DNA of 35,276 nt, taken from Pseudomonadota bacterium. Its GTDB lineage: Bacteria; Pseudomonadota; Gammaproteobacteria; Competibacterales; Competibacteraceae. Position numbers and translations under genes: made by a program. Location of the stretch: NCBI GenBank assembly GCA_030917925.1, contig JAUPTV010000025.1:1-35276 (forward strand), written 5' to 3'. This document shows, in pieces, positions 8,177-17,042 of this stretch. The notes beneath the pieces were generated by a model, which saw only the letters and a list, made by a program, of their open reading frames with translations, had not been told where the DNA came from and did no database searches. Numbering within the stretch: the first letter of the stretch is position 1; every line of letters starts with the position of its first letter.

Positions 8177-10081
8177 ATGATTGCAAAACTACGCTCGGCG
8201 CTTCCTGGACTCGGATTTTGGCTATTGCTAATGGCTATCTACGGGTTATACCTGCCCGGCCAGCAGGGCGCATTGCATTTCGACGATGAAATCAATCTGC
8301 GGGGACTTAGCCAAGTACAAACCGGTGGATCGGCGCTGATTTTCGTGACCAGCGGTGAAGCCGGCGATCTTTCCCGCCCCATTGCCTTAGCCAGTTTCCT
8401 GCTCAATATCGGCGACTGGCCCCAGAATCCCCAAGGGTTTCTGTATATCAATATCCTCATTCACTTACTCAATGGCGCACTACTGGCCTGGTTAGTCCTG
8501 CGTTTAATTCGCTTAATCCGCCCCGAACTGGCCCAGCGCACCGAATGGATTGCATTCAGCACTGCGGGGTTGTGGCTGCTGTCGCCACTACTCGTTTCAA
8601 CTTCCCTGATCATCATCCAGCGCATGGCTAGTCTGTGCGCGACCTTTATGCTGGCTGGCCTGCTGACCTATCTGATCGGCTTATCCTGGGAGGCGGCAGG
8701 TCGCGTTATCAAAGGCCGCTGCCTGCAAGCGGTGGGCATCGGGTTAGGTACTTTGCTCGCCGTATTAAGTAAGGAAAATGGCGTCTTGCTGTCCTTGTAC
8801 GCGTTGATTCTCGAAGTCACCGTGCTGGCTGGCGTGGGCACACTCGCGGCCTGGCGGCGCTGGCGAATGATACTGCTGGCCTTACCTCCCTTAGCCTTGC
8901 TGATCTATATTGCTGACCGTTTGTCGCCCGCTGCCTTCGCCGCCCGCGACTTTACCCTGACCGAACGCCTGCTGACCCAGCCGATTATTCTCTGGGATTA
9001 TTTGCGCCTAGCCCTTCTCCCACAAACCTTTGCCTTTACCCCTTTTCACGACGATTACCCGATTGCACATGGACTTCTGGATCCCCCCATCGCCTTGCTG
9101 GCTATTGCCGCTTGGCTGATTGTGTTCGTGTGGGCGGTATGGCAACGTCGGCGCTGGCCTTGGTTTGCATTAGCCGTATTTTGGTATCTCGGCGGCCATG
9201 CTCTGGAGTCATCAGTATTGCCGCTGGAATTGTACTTTGAGCATCGCAACTACATGCCGCTGATAGGTTCGATGATGGCATTGGCCTGGCTGGCGTGGAC
9301 AGCGACCGGAACCTGGCGACGGATTGCGCCCGCTCTTTTAGCCGCTTACGCACTGATGCTGGCGGTTGTCTTGTGGCAAACCACCAGTCTGTGGGGACAA
9401 CAGCTATTGGCCGGGGAAATTTGGGCGATCCATCATCCGGCCTCGCCGCGCGCTCAACAATTCCTGGCGCAGCGTTATGTGCTGATTGGTGAACAGAACA
9501 CGGCGTACAAGGTGCTGTCGCACGCCGCCAGGGACAACCCCGCACGGATTGATCTGGCGATACAAGCGTTACAATTGGCTTGTGATGCCGGGCGTGAAAC
9601 CGAGGTGAATGAGGACTATGCCCGTGCCGCCAGCCGGTTAGCCACAGGCGTCTTCGGCAACGCTGCGCTCAGTGCGCTCTCCATATTGATTGACCTGCGC
9701 GAGCAGCAGCGGTGCGCGTCTCTGAGCAACCAGGATATGCACCGGATGCTGGATGACCTGCTGAACAATCCCAAGTATCAAGCGGCTCATGCGCGTCATC
9801 ATCTGCATCACATGAAAGCGCGTCTTTATCGCCAGGAGAAAGACCTGGACCGTACCGTGCACCATCTCGATGCCGCTTTTCGGGCAAAACCCGAGATTGG
9901 GACAGCGCTGATCACCATCGGCACTTTTTTAAGCGCTGGCTTACACCAAGAAGCGCTGACCTATCTGACTACTGTTCGCCAGCAGGCTCCGGCCAATCCA
10001 GTGTTACGGTCACAGTGGATGACGTTGCTGGATCAGCTTGAAGAACAGATACCCAGCCTGACGCCTTCCCCTGCACCGTGA
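8177..10081 (+). CDS. Third GT-C-like membrane protein, next to pilA
   Basis: The 634-residue polytopic protein has an acidic cluster FDDE (35-38) after the first helix, then SLIIIQRMASLCATFM, SKENGVLLSLYA and LYFEHRNYMPL. These echo the acidic pair, ERK, AKP and DRYAYLP landmarks of the two GT-C proteins upstream, but they are more diverged. Membrane segments end near residue 410. The remaining 220 residues are soluble and helical, with weak TPR character. Its place directly after pilA recalls pilin-specific glycosyltransferases such as TfpO and TfpW, which sit beside pilA in pseudomonads, although it does not look like TfpO in sequence. Modification of PilA is inferred from position. The next gene starts 15 bases after its stop. 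Confidence 0.72.
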   Translation: MIAKLRSALPGLGFWLLLMAIYGLYLPGQQGALHFDDEINLRGLSQVQTGGSALIFVTSGEAGDLSRPIALASFLLNIGDWPQNPQGFLYINILIHLLNGALLAWLVLRLIRLIRPELAQRTEWIAFSTAGLWLLSPLLVSTSLIIIQRMASLCATFMLAGLLTYLIGLSWEAAGRVIKGRCLQAVGIGLGTLLAVLSKENGVLLSLYALILEVTVLAGVGTLAAWRRWRMILLALPPLALLIYIADRLSPAAFAARDFTLTERLLTQPIILWDYLRLALLPQTFAFTPFHDDYPIAHGLLDPPIALLAIAAWLIVFVWAVWQRRRWPWFALAVFWYLGGHALESSVLPLELYFEHRNYMPLIGSMMALAWLAWTATGTWRRIAPALLAAYALMLAVVLWQTTSLWGQQLLAGEIWAIHHPASPRAQQFLAQRYVLIGEQNTAYKVLSHAARDNPARIDLAIQALQLACDAGRETEVNEDYARAASRLATGVFGNAALSALSILIDLREQQRCASLSNQDMHRMLDDLLNNPKYQAAHARHHLHHMKARLYRQEKDLDRTVHHLDAAFRAKPEIGTALITIGTFLSAGLHQEALTYLTTVRQQAPANPVLRSQWMTLLDQLEEQIPSLTPSPAP

Positions 10082-10096
10082 CTAATTGACAGAATA

Positions 10097-13075
10097 ATGA
10101 CTACCTCGCCTTCGGTGCTCCGCAACCTGCTGTATGTCCTGTTCATCATTTCGGGCTTCAGCGGCCTGATCTATCAATCCATCTGGTCCCATTATCTAAA
10201 GCTTTTGCTCGGTCATGCGGCCTATGCCCAAACGCTGGTGCTGGCGATCTTCATGGGCGGCATGGCGCTCGGTGCCTGGCTGGCCAGTCGCTATTCCCAT
10301 CGCTGGACCCACCTGTTGCTCGGCTATGCCATCGCTGAAGGCGTGATCGGCTTGCTGGGGCTGGCTTTCCATCCCCTGTTTACCAGTTTACTAAATGCGC
10401 TATATCTAAGCTGGATCCCGGCGTTAAGCGATCCGTCCGCCATCAATATCCTGAAATGGAGTCTGGGCGGGCTGTTGATTCTGCCGCAATCGATCTTACT
10501 GGGCGCGACCTTTCCCCTGATGAGCGCGGGTATCATCCGCCTGTACCCGGCCACCCCTGGCGCGACACTGGGGATGCTTTACTTCACCAATAGCCTGGGC
10601 GCAGCAGTCGGCGTGCTGTTTAGCGTATTTGTTCTCATCCCGGCGGTCGGTCTGCCGGGTGCGATCCTGAGCGCTGGCCTGCTCAATATCATCCTGGCGC
10701 TGGTGGTGTGGCTGATCGCCAAGGATCGTCCAGCGCCCGCCCTGGCTGAACCTGTTGCTACCTCGGACAATCGTATCCCGTCCCGATGGACCACGATGCT
10801 GCTCACCATCGCGCTGTGCTCCAGTTTGGCCTCATTCTTCTACGAAATCGGCTGGATCCGGATGCTCAGCCTGGTGCTGGGCAGTTCCATGCAGGCTTTT
10901 GAACTGATGTTAAGCGCCTTCATCCTGGGGCTGGCGCTGGGCGGTTGGTGGATTCACCGTCGCCTCGACCGTATCGCCGACCCGCTACGTTATGCCGGTT
11001 ACGCACAAATCCTTATGGCGCTGTTCGCCGCCGCCACTCTGCTGCTCTACAACGCCAGTTTTGACTTCATGGGTTTCATGATCCAGAGCCTCAACAAAAA
11101 CGATGGCGGCTACACCCTGTTCAACCTGGCCAGTCACACCATCGCTCTGGTCATCATGCTGCCAGCGACCTTCATGGCCGGGATGACGCTGCCGTTGTTT
11201 ACCTATGCCCTACTGCAACGCGGCGCGGGCGAACGCAGCATCGGGCGGGTGTACAGCGCTAACACCGTCGGCGCAATTATTGGCGTGTTGCTGGCGGTCC
11301 ATCTCGTGATGCCCGCCATCGGCGTCAAGGGCTTGGTCAGCCTTGGCGCACTGCTCGATCTTCTGGTCGGGATTGCCTTGCTGGCGCTGGCCCGGCCCGC
11401 CCTGAAATGGCAATGGGAACTGCCAACCAGTGCGGTAGCCGCCCTGCTGGCGCTGGTCGCGATCATCACCGTCGCACACTTTGACCCGCTACGCATGGCG
11501 GCTGGCGTTTACCGGCAAGGCATGGCTCGGTTACCCGCAGATACCGACTTGCAATATTACCGGGATGGCAAAACCGCCAGCATCGCCCGTCTGCAGTTGC
11601 CCGACGGCCGGATGTTGATCACCACCAATGGCAAGCCGGATGCGGGCATTACTATTCACGGAGCTAACCCCACCCCGGACGAAATCACTATGGTGATGTT
11701 GGCGGTGCTACCGCTGGCTCTGCAACCTGAAGCGAAAACTGCCGCCAATATCGGTCTGGGTTCCGGGATGACCACCCATAATTTACTGGGCGTCGACCGA
11801 TTGGAGCGTGTGGATACGGTGGAAATCGAACGGGCTGTCGTGGAAGGCGCGAGGGGATTTGGTACGCTGGTTGAACGCGCCTTCACCGACCCGCGCAGCC
11901 GGATTCACATTGAAGACGCCAAAACCTACTTTTCCAGCCATAACGCTCGCTACGATCTCATTATTTCCGAACCTTCAAACCCGTGGGTCAGCGGCGTCGC
12001 CAGCCTGTTTTCTGAAGAATTCTATCGCGATATCCAGCGGCATCTCCATGAAGACGGCTTGCTGGTGCAATGGCTGCATCTGTATGAATCCAATCTGATG
12101 CTGGCTTCCTCGGTATTCAAGGCGCTGGCGGCTCACTTCACCGATTATGTCGTATTCAACACTAATGATGCCGATATCGTGATCATTGCCAGCAATGGCA
12201 GGAGGTTGAACCAGCTCGATCCGGCGATTCTGGTGGAACCGAAACTTCAGGCACAATTGCAGCGAGTCGGTCTGCGCTCGCTGGCTGATTTACAGGTGCG
12301 TCGCATTGGCGATAAAGCGCTGTTGCATCCGCTGTTTCTGGGGACCGGGGCACCAGCCAACTCGGACTTTTTTCCCTATATCAGTCTAAATGCGCCGCGC
12401 AGCCGTTACCTGCGGGAAGACGCCACTGAATTGACCCAGTTGGGCCAGGCACCGATCCCGGTGCTGGAAATGCTGGACGGTCACGCCCGCGCCAATGATC
12501 TGCCAACGGCGGTTACTACGCACTTTCCTATCCCGGAATTCCAGCATCAAGCCAGGCAATTTGCTGAATTCCTGATGATGTCCGCTACAACAACCCCACC
12601 GGAAAACCTGGGCGAGAATGGTTGGGTTCTCCAACTACTGGCGCGGGAACTGGCGATCAACGCACCACTAGCGCCAGCAGATACACTGATGCGTGGTGTG
12701 TTGCTCAAACTGGCCAGCGCCGTCAACCCCTACCTCCCCACCAGTCGCCTGGCCCCGCTGTGGGAATATCTGGCCGGTCAACCAGGCTTCAGCGCCCTGT
12801 CCGAAACGACGCAGACCTGGTTTGCTTTGCATCGGGCTGTGGGTTTGCGCGATGCCACGGCAATGGCGGCACTCGCTGCCCGCCTGATCGAAACCACGCC
12901 CAAGGAACAACTTTCTGCCCAGGAAGGGATGTATCTATTGACGGCAGGTTTGACCGGTGCATTGGCCAAAGGTGATAAAAACCAGGCTAACGCGATATTG
13001 GAAATGTTCGGCCAGCGCCAGAACCCAGTGAATCAACCGCCCCTGTACCTGCAATTACTGCTGCGGCAGATGTGA
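10097..13075 (+). CDS. Fused polytopic membrane/spermidine-synthase-like protein
   Basis: A 992-residue protein. About 450 residues of membrane helices (opening with SGFSGLIYQSIWSHYL) lead into a spermidine-synthase-like Rossmann domain. The nucleotide-binding glycine loop is NIGLGSG (551-557), followed by VDTVEIE and DLIISEPSNPWVSG (around 622-633). A helical C-terminal tail of about 250 residues follows. Membrane-bound SpeE-like proteins of this build are common in proteobacteria. SEPSNPW stands where soluble spermidine synthases carry catalytic aspartate, so true aminopropyl transfer is uncertain. It is 15 bases downstream of the GT-C-like gene, which suggests co-transcription and perhaps a shared role at the envelope. 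Confidence 0.78.
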   Translation: MTTSPSVLRNLLYVLFIISGFSGLIYQSIWSHYLKLLLGHAAYAQTLVLAIFMGGMALGAWLASRYSHRWTHLLLGYAIAEGVIGLLGLAFHPLFTSLLNALYLSWIPALSDPSAINILKWSLGGLLILPQSILLGATFPLMSAGIIRLYPATPGATLGMLYFTNSLGAAVGVLFSVFVLIPAVGLPGAILSAGLLNIILALVVWLIAKDRPAPALAEPVATSDNRIPSRWTTMLLTIALCSSLASFFYEIGWIRMLSLVLGSSMQAFELMLSAFILGLALGGWWIHRRLDRIADPLRYAGYAQILMALFAAATLLLYNASFDFMGFMIQSLNKNDGGYTLFNLASHTIALVIMLPATFMAGMTLPLFTYALLQRGAGERSIGRVYSANTVGAIIGVLLAVHLVMPAIGVKGLVSLGALLDLLVGIALLALARPALKWQWELPTSAVAALLALVAIITVAHFDPLRMAAGVYRQGMARLPADTDLQYYRDGKTASIARLQLPDGRMLITTNGKPDAGITIHGANPTPDEITMVMLAVLPLALQPEAKTAANIGLGSGMTTHNLLGVDRLERVDTVEIERAVVEGARGFGTLVERAFTDPRSRIHIEDAKTYFSSHNARYDLIISEPSNPWVSGVASLFSEEFYRDIQRHLHEDGLLVQWLHLYESNLMLASSVFKALAAHFTDYVVFNTNDADIVIIASNGRRLNQLDPAILVEPKLQAQLQRVGLRSLADLQVRRIGDKALLHPLFLGTGAPANSDFFPYISLNAPRSRYLREDATELTQLGQAPIPVLEMLDGHARANDLPTAVTTHFPIPEFQHQARQFAEFLMMSATTTPPENLGENGWVLQLLARELAINAPLAPADTLMRGVLLKLASAVNPYLPTSRLAPLWEYLAGQPGFSALSETTQTWFALHRAVGLRDATAMAALAARLIETTPKEQLSAQEGMYLLTAGLTGALAKGDKNQANAILEMFGQRQNPVNQPPLYLQLLLRQM

Positions 13076-13176
13076 TGAAGTCGCTCCCTTCACCAGCCTA
13101 AAATTCGTGTTGAGCCAAAACGATTTGCGGATAAAAGCAACAAATTGACACGAAAAGACATGCCAACCCATTGATT

Positions 13177-13253
13177 TGGCGCGCCCGGCGGGACTCGAAC
13201 CCACGACCTTTGGCTTCGGAGGCCAACACTCTATCCATCTGAGCTACGGGCGC
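13177..13253 (-). tRNA. tRNA-Arg (anticodon CCG)
   Basis: On the minus strand the acceptor stem GCGCCCG/CGGGCGC, a normal D-arm and a GGTTCGAGTCC T-arm frame an anticodon stem TTGGC/GCCAA with loop CTCCGAA. The anticodon is therefore CCG, reading codon CGG. The discriminator base is G, and CCA is encoded (TGG on the plus strand at 13177-13179). Confidence 0.95.
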
Positions 13254-13485
13254 ATTTGAAAGGACGTTAAGAATAACTGTGATCTGGCCTTCCCGTCTAG
13301 TCCTTTGACGACATTATTTTCATCCCGATGGCCAAAAGGCGGCGTAGTTATTGGGATACCAGTTTCAGGCAAGGCCAAATAACGTTATCATTAGTGATGT
13401 TTAGTTGACCCTAAACCACAAGATAACAAATCCAAACCCAGACCTTCCCACCAACGGCGCTCCCGTCAGGACTTATCCTCGATCC
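13254..13485. other. Intergenic stretch upstream of cytochrome c5
   Basis: I see no convincing gene, strong hairpin with T run or recognisable operator between the 5' end of the tRNA gene (transcribed leftwards) and the cytochrome gene region. It should hold the tRNA promoter on the minus strand and a promoter for the cytochrome, but I could not identify clear -35/-10 pairs. Confidence 0.5.
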
Positions 13486-13569
13486 ATGGAATACGCATCG
13501 AGTCGGGTCCACCGCTACGCCGCCGGGGATGAGCAGGTTGAAAATGTGCTCAGTGAGGTAAGAGTGTGA
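13486..13569 (+). CDS. Possible 27-residue upstream ORF
   Basis: An ATG at 13486 opens 27 codons and stops at a TGA (13567-13569) that overlaps the cytochrome GTG start as GTGA. It contains the ribosome binding site of the next gene, so translational coupling is conceivable. No family is recognised and no good ribosome binding site precedes it. It may be chance. Confidence 0.2.
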   Translation: MEYASSRVHRYAAGDEQVENVLSEVRV

Positions 13570-14087
13570 GTTCACAAGTCGAAAAATCTGTTGTCGTCAC
13601 GTCCGTCACCCTGCTCTCGGCGTTGGCGCTGGTGGCGACCGTACTGTTCCTGGTTGGCGCGCTCGTCGGCCTGGTCAACAGCGTCGCCCCTGACGACGGT
13701 TCGCGCAAGCAAACGGTAGCACTTGATCGCATCAAACCGGTCGCTCGCGTGTCAACCGCCCTGCCCAAGCCGGCTGGCGAAGTGAAGATGACCGGTCAGG
13801 AGGTCTACAACAAGGTCTGCGCGGCCTGCCATATGGCGGGCGTATTAGGTGCCCCCAAGGTCGGTGACAAAGCGCTCTGGCAACCCCGGTTCGCGCAGGG
13901 CTTCGATACGCTGGTGAACCACGCGGTGACCGGTATTCGCGCCATGCCCGCCAAAGGCGGCGATCCCTCGTTGACTGAAACCCATATCAAAGACGCCATT
14001 ATTTATATGTTGGGGGAGACCGGGATCAAGGTCGACGTGGCCGAAGCCGCACCTGCCGCCGAAGCTGCTCCCGCCGCGCCGCAATAA
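13566..14087 (+). CDS. Membrane-anchored cytochrome c5-type protein
   Basis: This 173-residue monoheme cytochrome has an uncleaved signal-anchor helix (about 15-38) and then a periplasmic c5 domain. The haem site is CAACH (85-89), with M127 in IRAMPAKGG as the likely sixth ligand. The arrangement EVYNKVCAACHMAGVLGAPKVGD is typical of CycB/c5-type soluble electron carriers, which pass electrons to terminal oxidases or reductases. The tail is Ala/Pro/Glu-rich. The GTG start at 13566 is supported by GAGG seven bases upstream. An intrinsic terminator follows shortly after the stop, so the gene is probably transcribed alone. Confidence 0.88.
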   Translation: MSSQVEKSVVVTSVTLLSALALVATVLFLVGALVGLVNSVAPDDGSRKQTVALDRIKPVARVSTALPKPAGEVKMTGQEVYNKVCAACHMAGVLGAPKVGDKALWQPRFAQGFDTLVNHAVTGIRAMPAKGGDPSLTETHIKDAIIYMLGETGIKVDVAEAAPAAEAAPAAPQ

Positions 14088-14114
14088 TCCCATCACTTTT
14101 TATGATCGTTACTG

Positions 14115-14147
14115 AAGGGCCATCCTCCGGGGTGGCCTTTCGTTTTT
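14115..14147 (+). terminator. Intrinsic terminator after the cytochrome c5 gene
   Basis: GGCCATCC and GGGTGGCC form an eight-pair stem (one G-T pair), followed by TTTCGTTTTT. It ends only about 13 bases before the ABC transporter ATG, so that gene must rely on read-through or on a promoter overlapping the terminator. Confidence 0.8.
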
Positions 14148-14160
14148 CAGGCAGGCCCTT

Positions 14161-15981
14161 ATGCGCCCCGATTTTCGCTATACCGAATCTCCCCATCACG
14201 AGCGCCGTGACTGGGCAAACCTGCGCGCGTTGTTGCCCTATCTCTGGGAATATCGCGGGCGGGTGCTACTGGCGCTCGGCTGTCTGGTGCTGGCCAAGGT
14301 CGTTAATCTCGGCGTGCCGCTGACGCTCAAGGGCATTGTCGATAGTCTGGACGCGCAACGACTGGCGGTCATCGCTTTACCCACAACCTTGCTGCTGGGT
14401 TATGGCGCATTGAAACTGGGCAATGCGTTATTCAGCGAATTGCGTGATGTGCTGTTTGCCCGGGTGCGCTATCGAGCCATGCGCCGGTTGACGGTGCGAA
14501 CGCTCGCGCATCTGCATGATTTATCGCTGCGCTTTCACCTAGAGCGGAAAACCGGGGCAATCAGTCGCGATCTGGAGCGCGGCGCACGCAGTTTAAGCAC
14601 GCTGCTGAATTATCTGGCGTTCAGCATCCTGCCGGTGGTGGTGGAATTTATGTTGGCGGCAGCGCTGCTATTGGACCGTTACCCGCCTGTATTTACTTTG
14701 ATTATCTTCGGCAGCGTCGTTGTCTATGTCACCTTTACTCTGGCGATTACCAACTGGCGGATGGAGCATCGCCATTTGATGAACCGGCTGGAATCGCAGG
14801 CCAATAATGAGGCCCTCGACAGCCTGATCAACTACGAAACGGTCAAATATTTCGGCAACGAGGACTGGGAGTTGCGGCGCTGCGATGCGACTCTAGCGGG
14901 TTGGGAGAACAGCGCGGTCCTCAGCCAGACGTCGATGTCGGCGCTCAACTTTGGCCAGGGCGCGATCATCGCGGTCGGGGTGACGCTGATTCTGTTCGTG
15001 GCCGCTGGGCAGGTCGCCGCCGGATCTCTAACTCTGGGCGACCTGGTGCTGGTCAATGCGTTGCTGCTGCAATTGTTCATTCCGCTAAATTTTCTGGGCA
15101 TCGTTTACCGGCAGATTAAATATGCGCTGGCGGATATGGACGATTTAATCCGCCTGTTTGAACGCACACCGGAAGTTCGCGATGCGCCGGATGCGGTCCC
15201 CTTGCAGGTTACGCAGGGTGAATTGCGCTTTGAGAACGTGGATTTCGGTTATCAACCGGATCGGCAAATCCTGTTTGACGTGAGTTTCACCGTGCCGCCG
15301 GGCCGTAAACTGGCGGTAGTCGGAGCCAGCGGTGCCGGAAAATCGACACTGGCGCGGTTGCTGTTCCGGTTTTATGACGTGCAGGGCGGGCGGGTGCTCA
15401 TCGACGGGCAGGGTCTTCAGCAAGTGACCCAGCAAAGTCTGCGGGCGGTGATTGGCATTGTTCCGCAGGACACCGTGCTGTTCAACGACACGCTGTACTA
15501 CAACCTGGCCTATGCTCAGCCTGACGCCAGCCGTGAAGAGATCGCCGCCGCTGCCCAAATGGCGCAACTGCATGATTTCATTGCCGCACTGCCTGCCGGT
15601 TACGATACAGTAGTGGGCGAGCGCGGTTTGAAACTGTCGGGCGGGGAGAAGCAACGGGTCGCGATTGCCCGGGCCATTCTTAAACGCCCGCGCATCCTGA
15701 TTTTCGACGAAGCCACTTCGGCGCTGGACAGTCGGTCGGAACAGGCGATTTTGCAGGCGCTGCGGGCCGTAGCGACCGATCACACCACACTGGTTATTGC
15801 CCACCGGCTTTCAACGATCATCGATGCTGACCAGATTTTAGTGCTAGAGCATGGTCGAGTGCGAGAGCAGGGCACGCACCGGGAATTGTTGCAACAGGAG
15901 GGCCTGTACGCGCAGATGTGGGCTTTGCAGCAACAGGAACAGGCGGCGCGGGAAGAAGAACAATTGCTGGGGCTGAATTGA
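14161..15981 (+). CDS. Atm1/HMT1-type ABC exporter (membrane domain fused to ATPase)
   Basis: A 606-residue half-transporter with six membrane helices (about 25-310) followed by an ABC ATPase. Walker A is GASGAGKST (388-396), the signature is LSGGEKQR (492-499), and Walker B ends in ILIFDEATSALD with D516 and E517. The opening (PYLWEYRGRVLLALGCLV, then a PLTLKGIVDSL segment) is typical of the Atm1/ABCB7/HMT1 group. These homodimers export glutathione-based or sulfur-containing compounds, and in bacteria they also protect against metals. The ATG at 14161 lies just after a terminator hairpin, with a weak AGGC ribosome binding site. The gene converges on the minus-strand operator at 15986 with a gap of only four bases. 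Confidence 0.88.
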   Translation: MRPDFRYTESPHHERRDWANLRALLPYLWEYRGRVLLALGCLVLAKVVNLGVPLTLKGIVDSLDAQRLAVIALPTTLLLGYGALKLGNALFSELRDVLFARVRYRAMRRLTVRTLAHLHDLSLRFHLERKTGAISRDLERGARSLSTLLNYLAFSILPVVVEFMLAAALLLDRYPPVFTLIIFGSVVVYVTFTLAITNWRMEHRHLMNRLESQANNEALDSLINYETVKYFGNEDWELRRCDATLAGWENSAVLSQTSMSALNFGQGAIIAVGVTLILFVAAGQVAAGSLTLGDLVLVNALLLQLFIPLNFLGIVYRQIKYALADMDDLIRLFERTPEVRDAPDAVPLQVTQGELRFENVDFGYQPDRQILFDVSFTVPPGRKLAVVGASGAGKSTLARLLFRFYDVQGGRVLIDGQGLQQVTQQSLRAVIGIVPQDTVLFNDTLYYNLAYAQPDASREEIAAAAQMAQLHDFIAALPAGYDTVVGERGLKLSGGEKQRVAIARAILKRPRILIFDEATSALDSRSEQAILQALRAVATDHTTLVIAHRLSTIIDADQILVLEHGRVREQGTHRELLQQEGLYAQMWALQQQEQAAREEEQLLGLN

Positions 15982-15985
15982 GCGA

Positions 15986-16222
15986 TTATTCACTGGACGC
16001 CAGCAGCGCCCGATCGGTCTCACCAAGCATCACCAGCACCCCGGCGTGTTGCCGCTGCAACCAGGCCAGGCGCTCGCGGCGTTCAACTAGTTCCTCATTG
16101 TCGTCATCATCGCCAATGAACTCCTGTAGCAAAGCGGTCAGTTCCATCACCGCCTCGTCGAGTTCATCCCGTTGTTCCAGCAAATCGCGCTGCTGGCGGC
16201 GCAGTTCATGAAGCATCGTCAT
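15986..16222 (-). CDS. Small coiled-coil protein, function unknown
   Basis: This is a 78-residue, highly charged helical protein. LHELRRQQRDLLEQRDELDEAV fits a coiled coil, an acidic linker GDDDDNEE follows, then a second helix rich in Arg and Leu. There are no membrane segments or cysteines. Its ATG overlaps the stop of the upstream membrane-protein gene by one base (TAATG), so the two are translated together. It resembles SlyX-like small coiled coils only in general character, and I do not assign a family. It is the last gene of the minus-strand group that begins with the flagellin. Confidence 0.6.
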   Translation of the reverse strand: MTMLHELRRQQRDLLEQRDELDEAVMELTALLQEFIGDDDDNEELVERRERLAWLQRQHAGVLVMLGETDRALLASSE

Positions 16223-17010
16223 TACCTGGCAATTTCAAGTAGCGATTCCAACGTGATCAATTCCGCAATGGGCTGTGGACTGAGGACGAAGACCTGAAAC
16301 GGACTTCGTTGCAAATACGCGGCAGTGAAACTGATCGAAATGGCCGTAGCGTAGATCAGCAACGCCATCAATTGCGTCCGCCAATGGTCCAGATGCGCCA
16401 ACACAATCGTCAGCATGGTCAGCGCGCCCAGACAGGCCACCGCAAACCATTTTAACGGATCGCCATGCTTCTGACTCTGCGCCAACCGCTGATGGCGGGC
16501 GGCCTGTACCCGCTCGACTTCCTGCAACATCACTGTATGGACGCTGGTCGATAATCCTCGCGTTGCCGGCTCGGCCAGCACCGCCCCCAATAAGCGCCGC
16601 CAACCGTCCAATACCGGCTGACTGGTTTGTCCATGCGCCAGCAGTGGCCATTCAACGTCAACTGTCAAGCGCGCATAGTCGCGAATTGCCGTTAGCATCG
16701 GCAGGCCAATGGCCGGAGTTTGCTGCTCGGCCAATCGGAACAACCCGCGCAACGCCTGCGCTTCCTGCACAATCGCGGTTTGTGCCCGGTCGCGCACACT
16801 CCAAATGTCGCTGGCAAAGAAGGTGGTGTACAGCGCGAACAGGATGCCGACTACCGCGACAATTTGCGGCGAGAAATGGCTAAATGAACGAAACCAGGGC
16901 GCGAAACGGGAGAAGCTGCTTAACCAGAGCAGTACACCGGCAGTCGCAAAAGTCGCCAGAATGCCGAGAACCAGCAGGCTGACGTAGATGAATTCGTGGG
17001 AGAGGGTCAT
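16222..17010 (-). CDS. DUF4239/bestrophin-like membrane protein
   Basis: The 262-residue protein has two N-terminal helices, a long soluble middle and two C-terminal helices. The region PQIVAVVGILFALYTTFFASDIW and the following RDRAQTAIVQEAQALRGLFRLA match the DUF4239 (bestrophin-like) family, whose function is not established; bestrophins are anion channels. I chose the ATG at 17010, which has GGGG just upstream. An in-frame TTG at 17046 would overlap the flagellin stop. The gene follows the flagellin by about 30 bases and is probably partly co-transcribed with it. Involvement in motility is only suggested by position. Confidence 0.72.
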   Translation of the reverse strand: MTLSHEFIYVSLLVLGILATFATAGVLLWLSSFSRFAPWFRSFSHFSPQIVAVVGILFALYTTFFASDIWSVRDRAQTAIVQEAQALRGLFRLAEQQTPAIGLPMLTAIRDYARLTVDVEWPLLAHGQTSQPVLDGWRRLLGAVLAEPATRGLSTSVHTVMLQEVERVQAARHQRLAQSQKHGDPLKWFAVACLGALTMLTIVLAHLDHWRTQLMALLIYATAISISFTAAYLQRSPFQVFVLSPQPIAELITLESLLEIAR

Positions 17011-17042
17011 AACCCCATGAGGTGGGGATCCTCTCCGGTATT

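Noticed and set aside
13177-13253. The tRNA-Arg as an integration site
   Set aside because: No repeat of the tRNA 3' end and no integrase are visible nearby, and both flanks have ordinary chromosomal composition.
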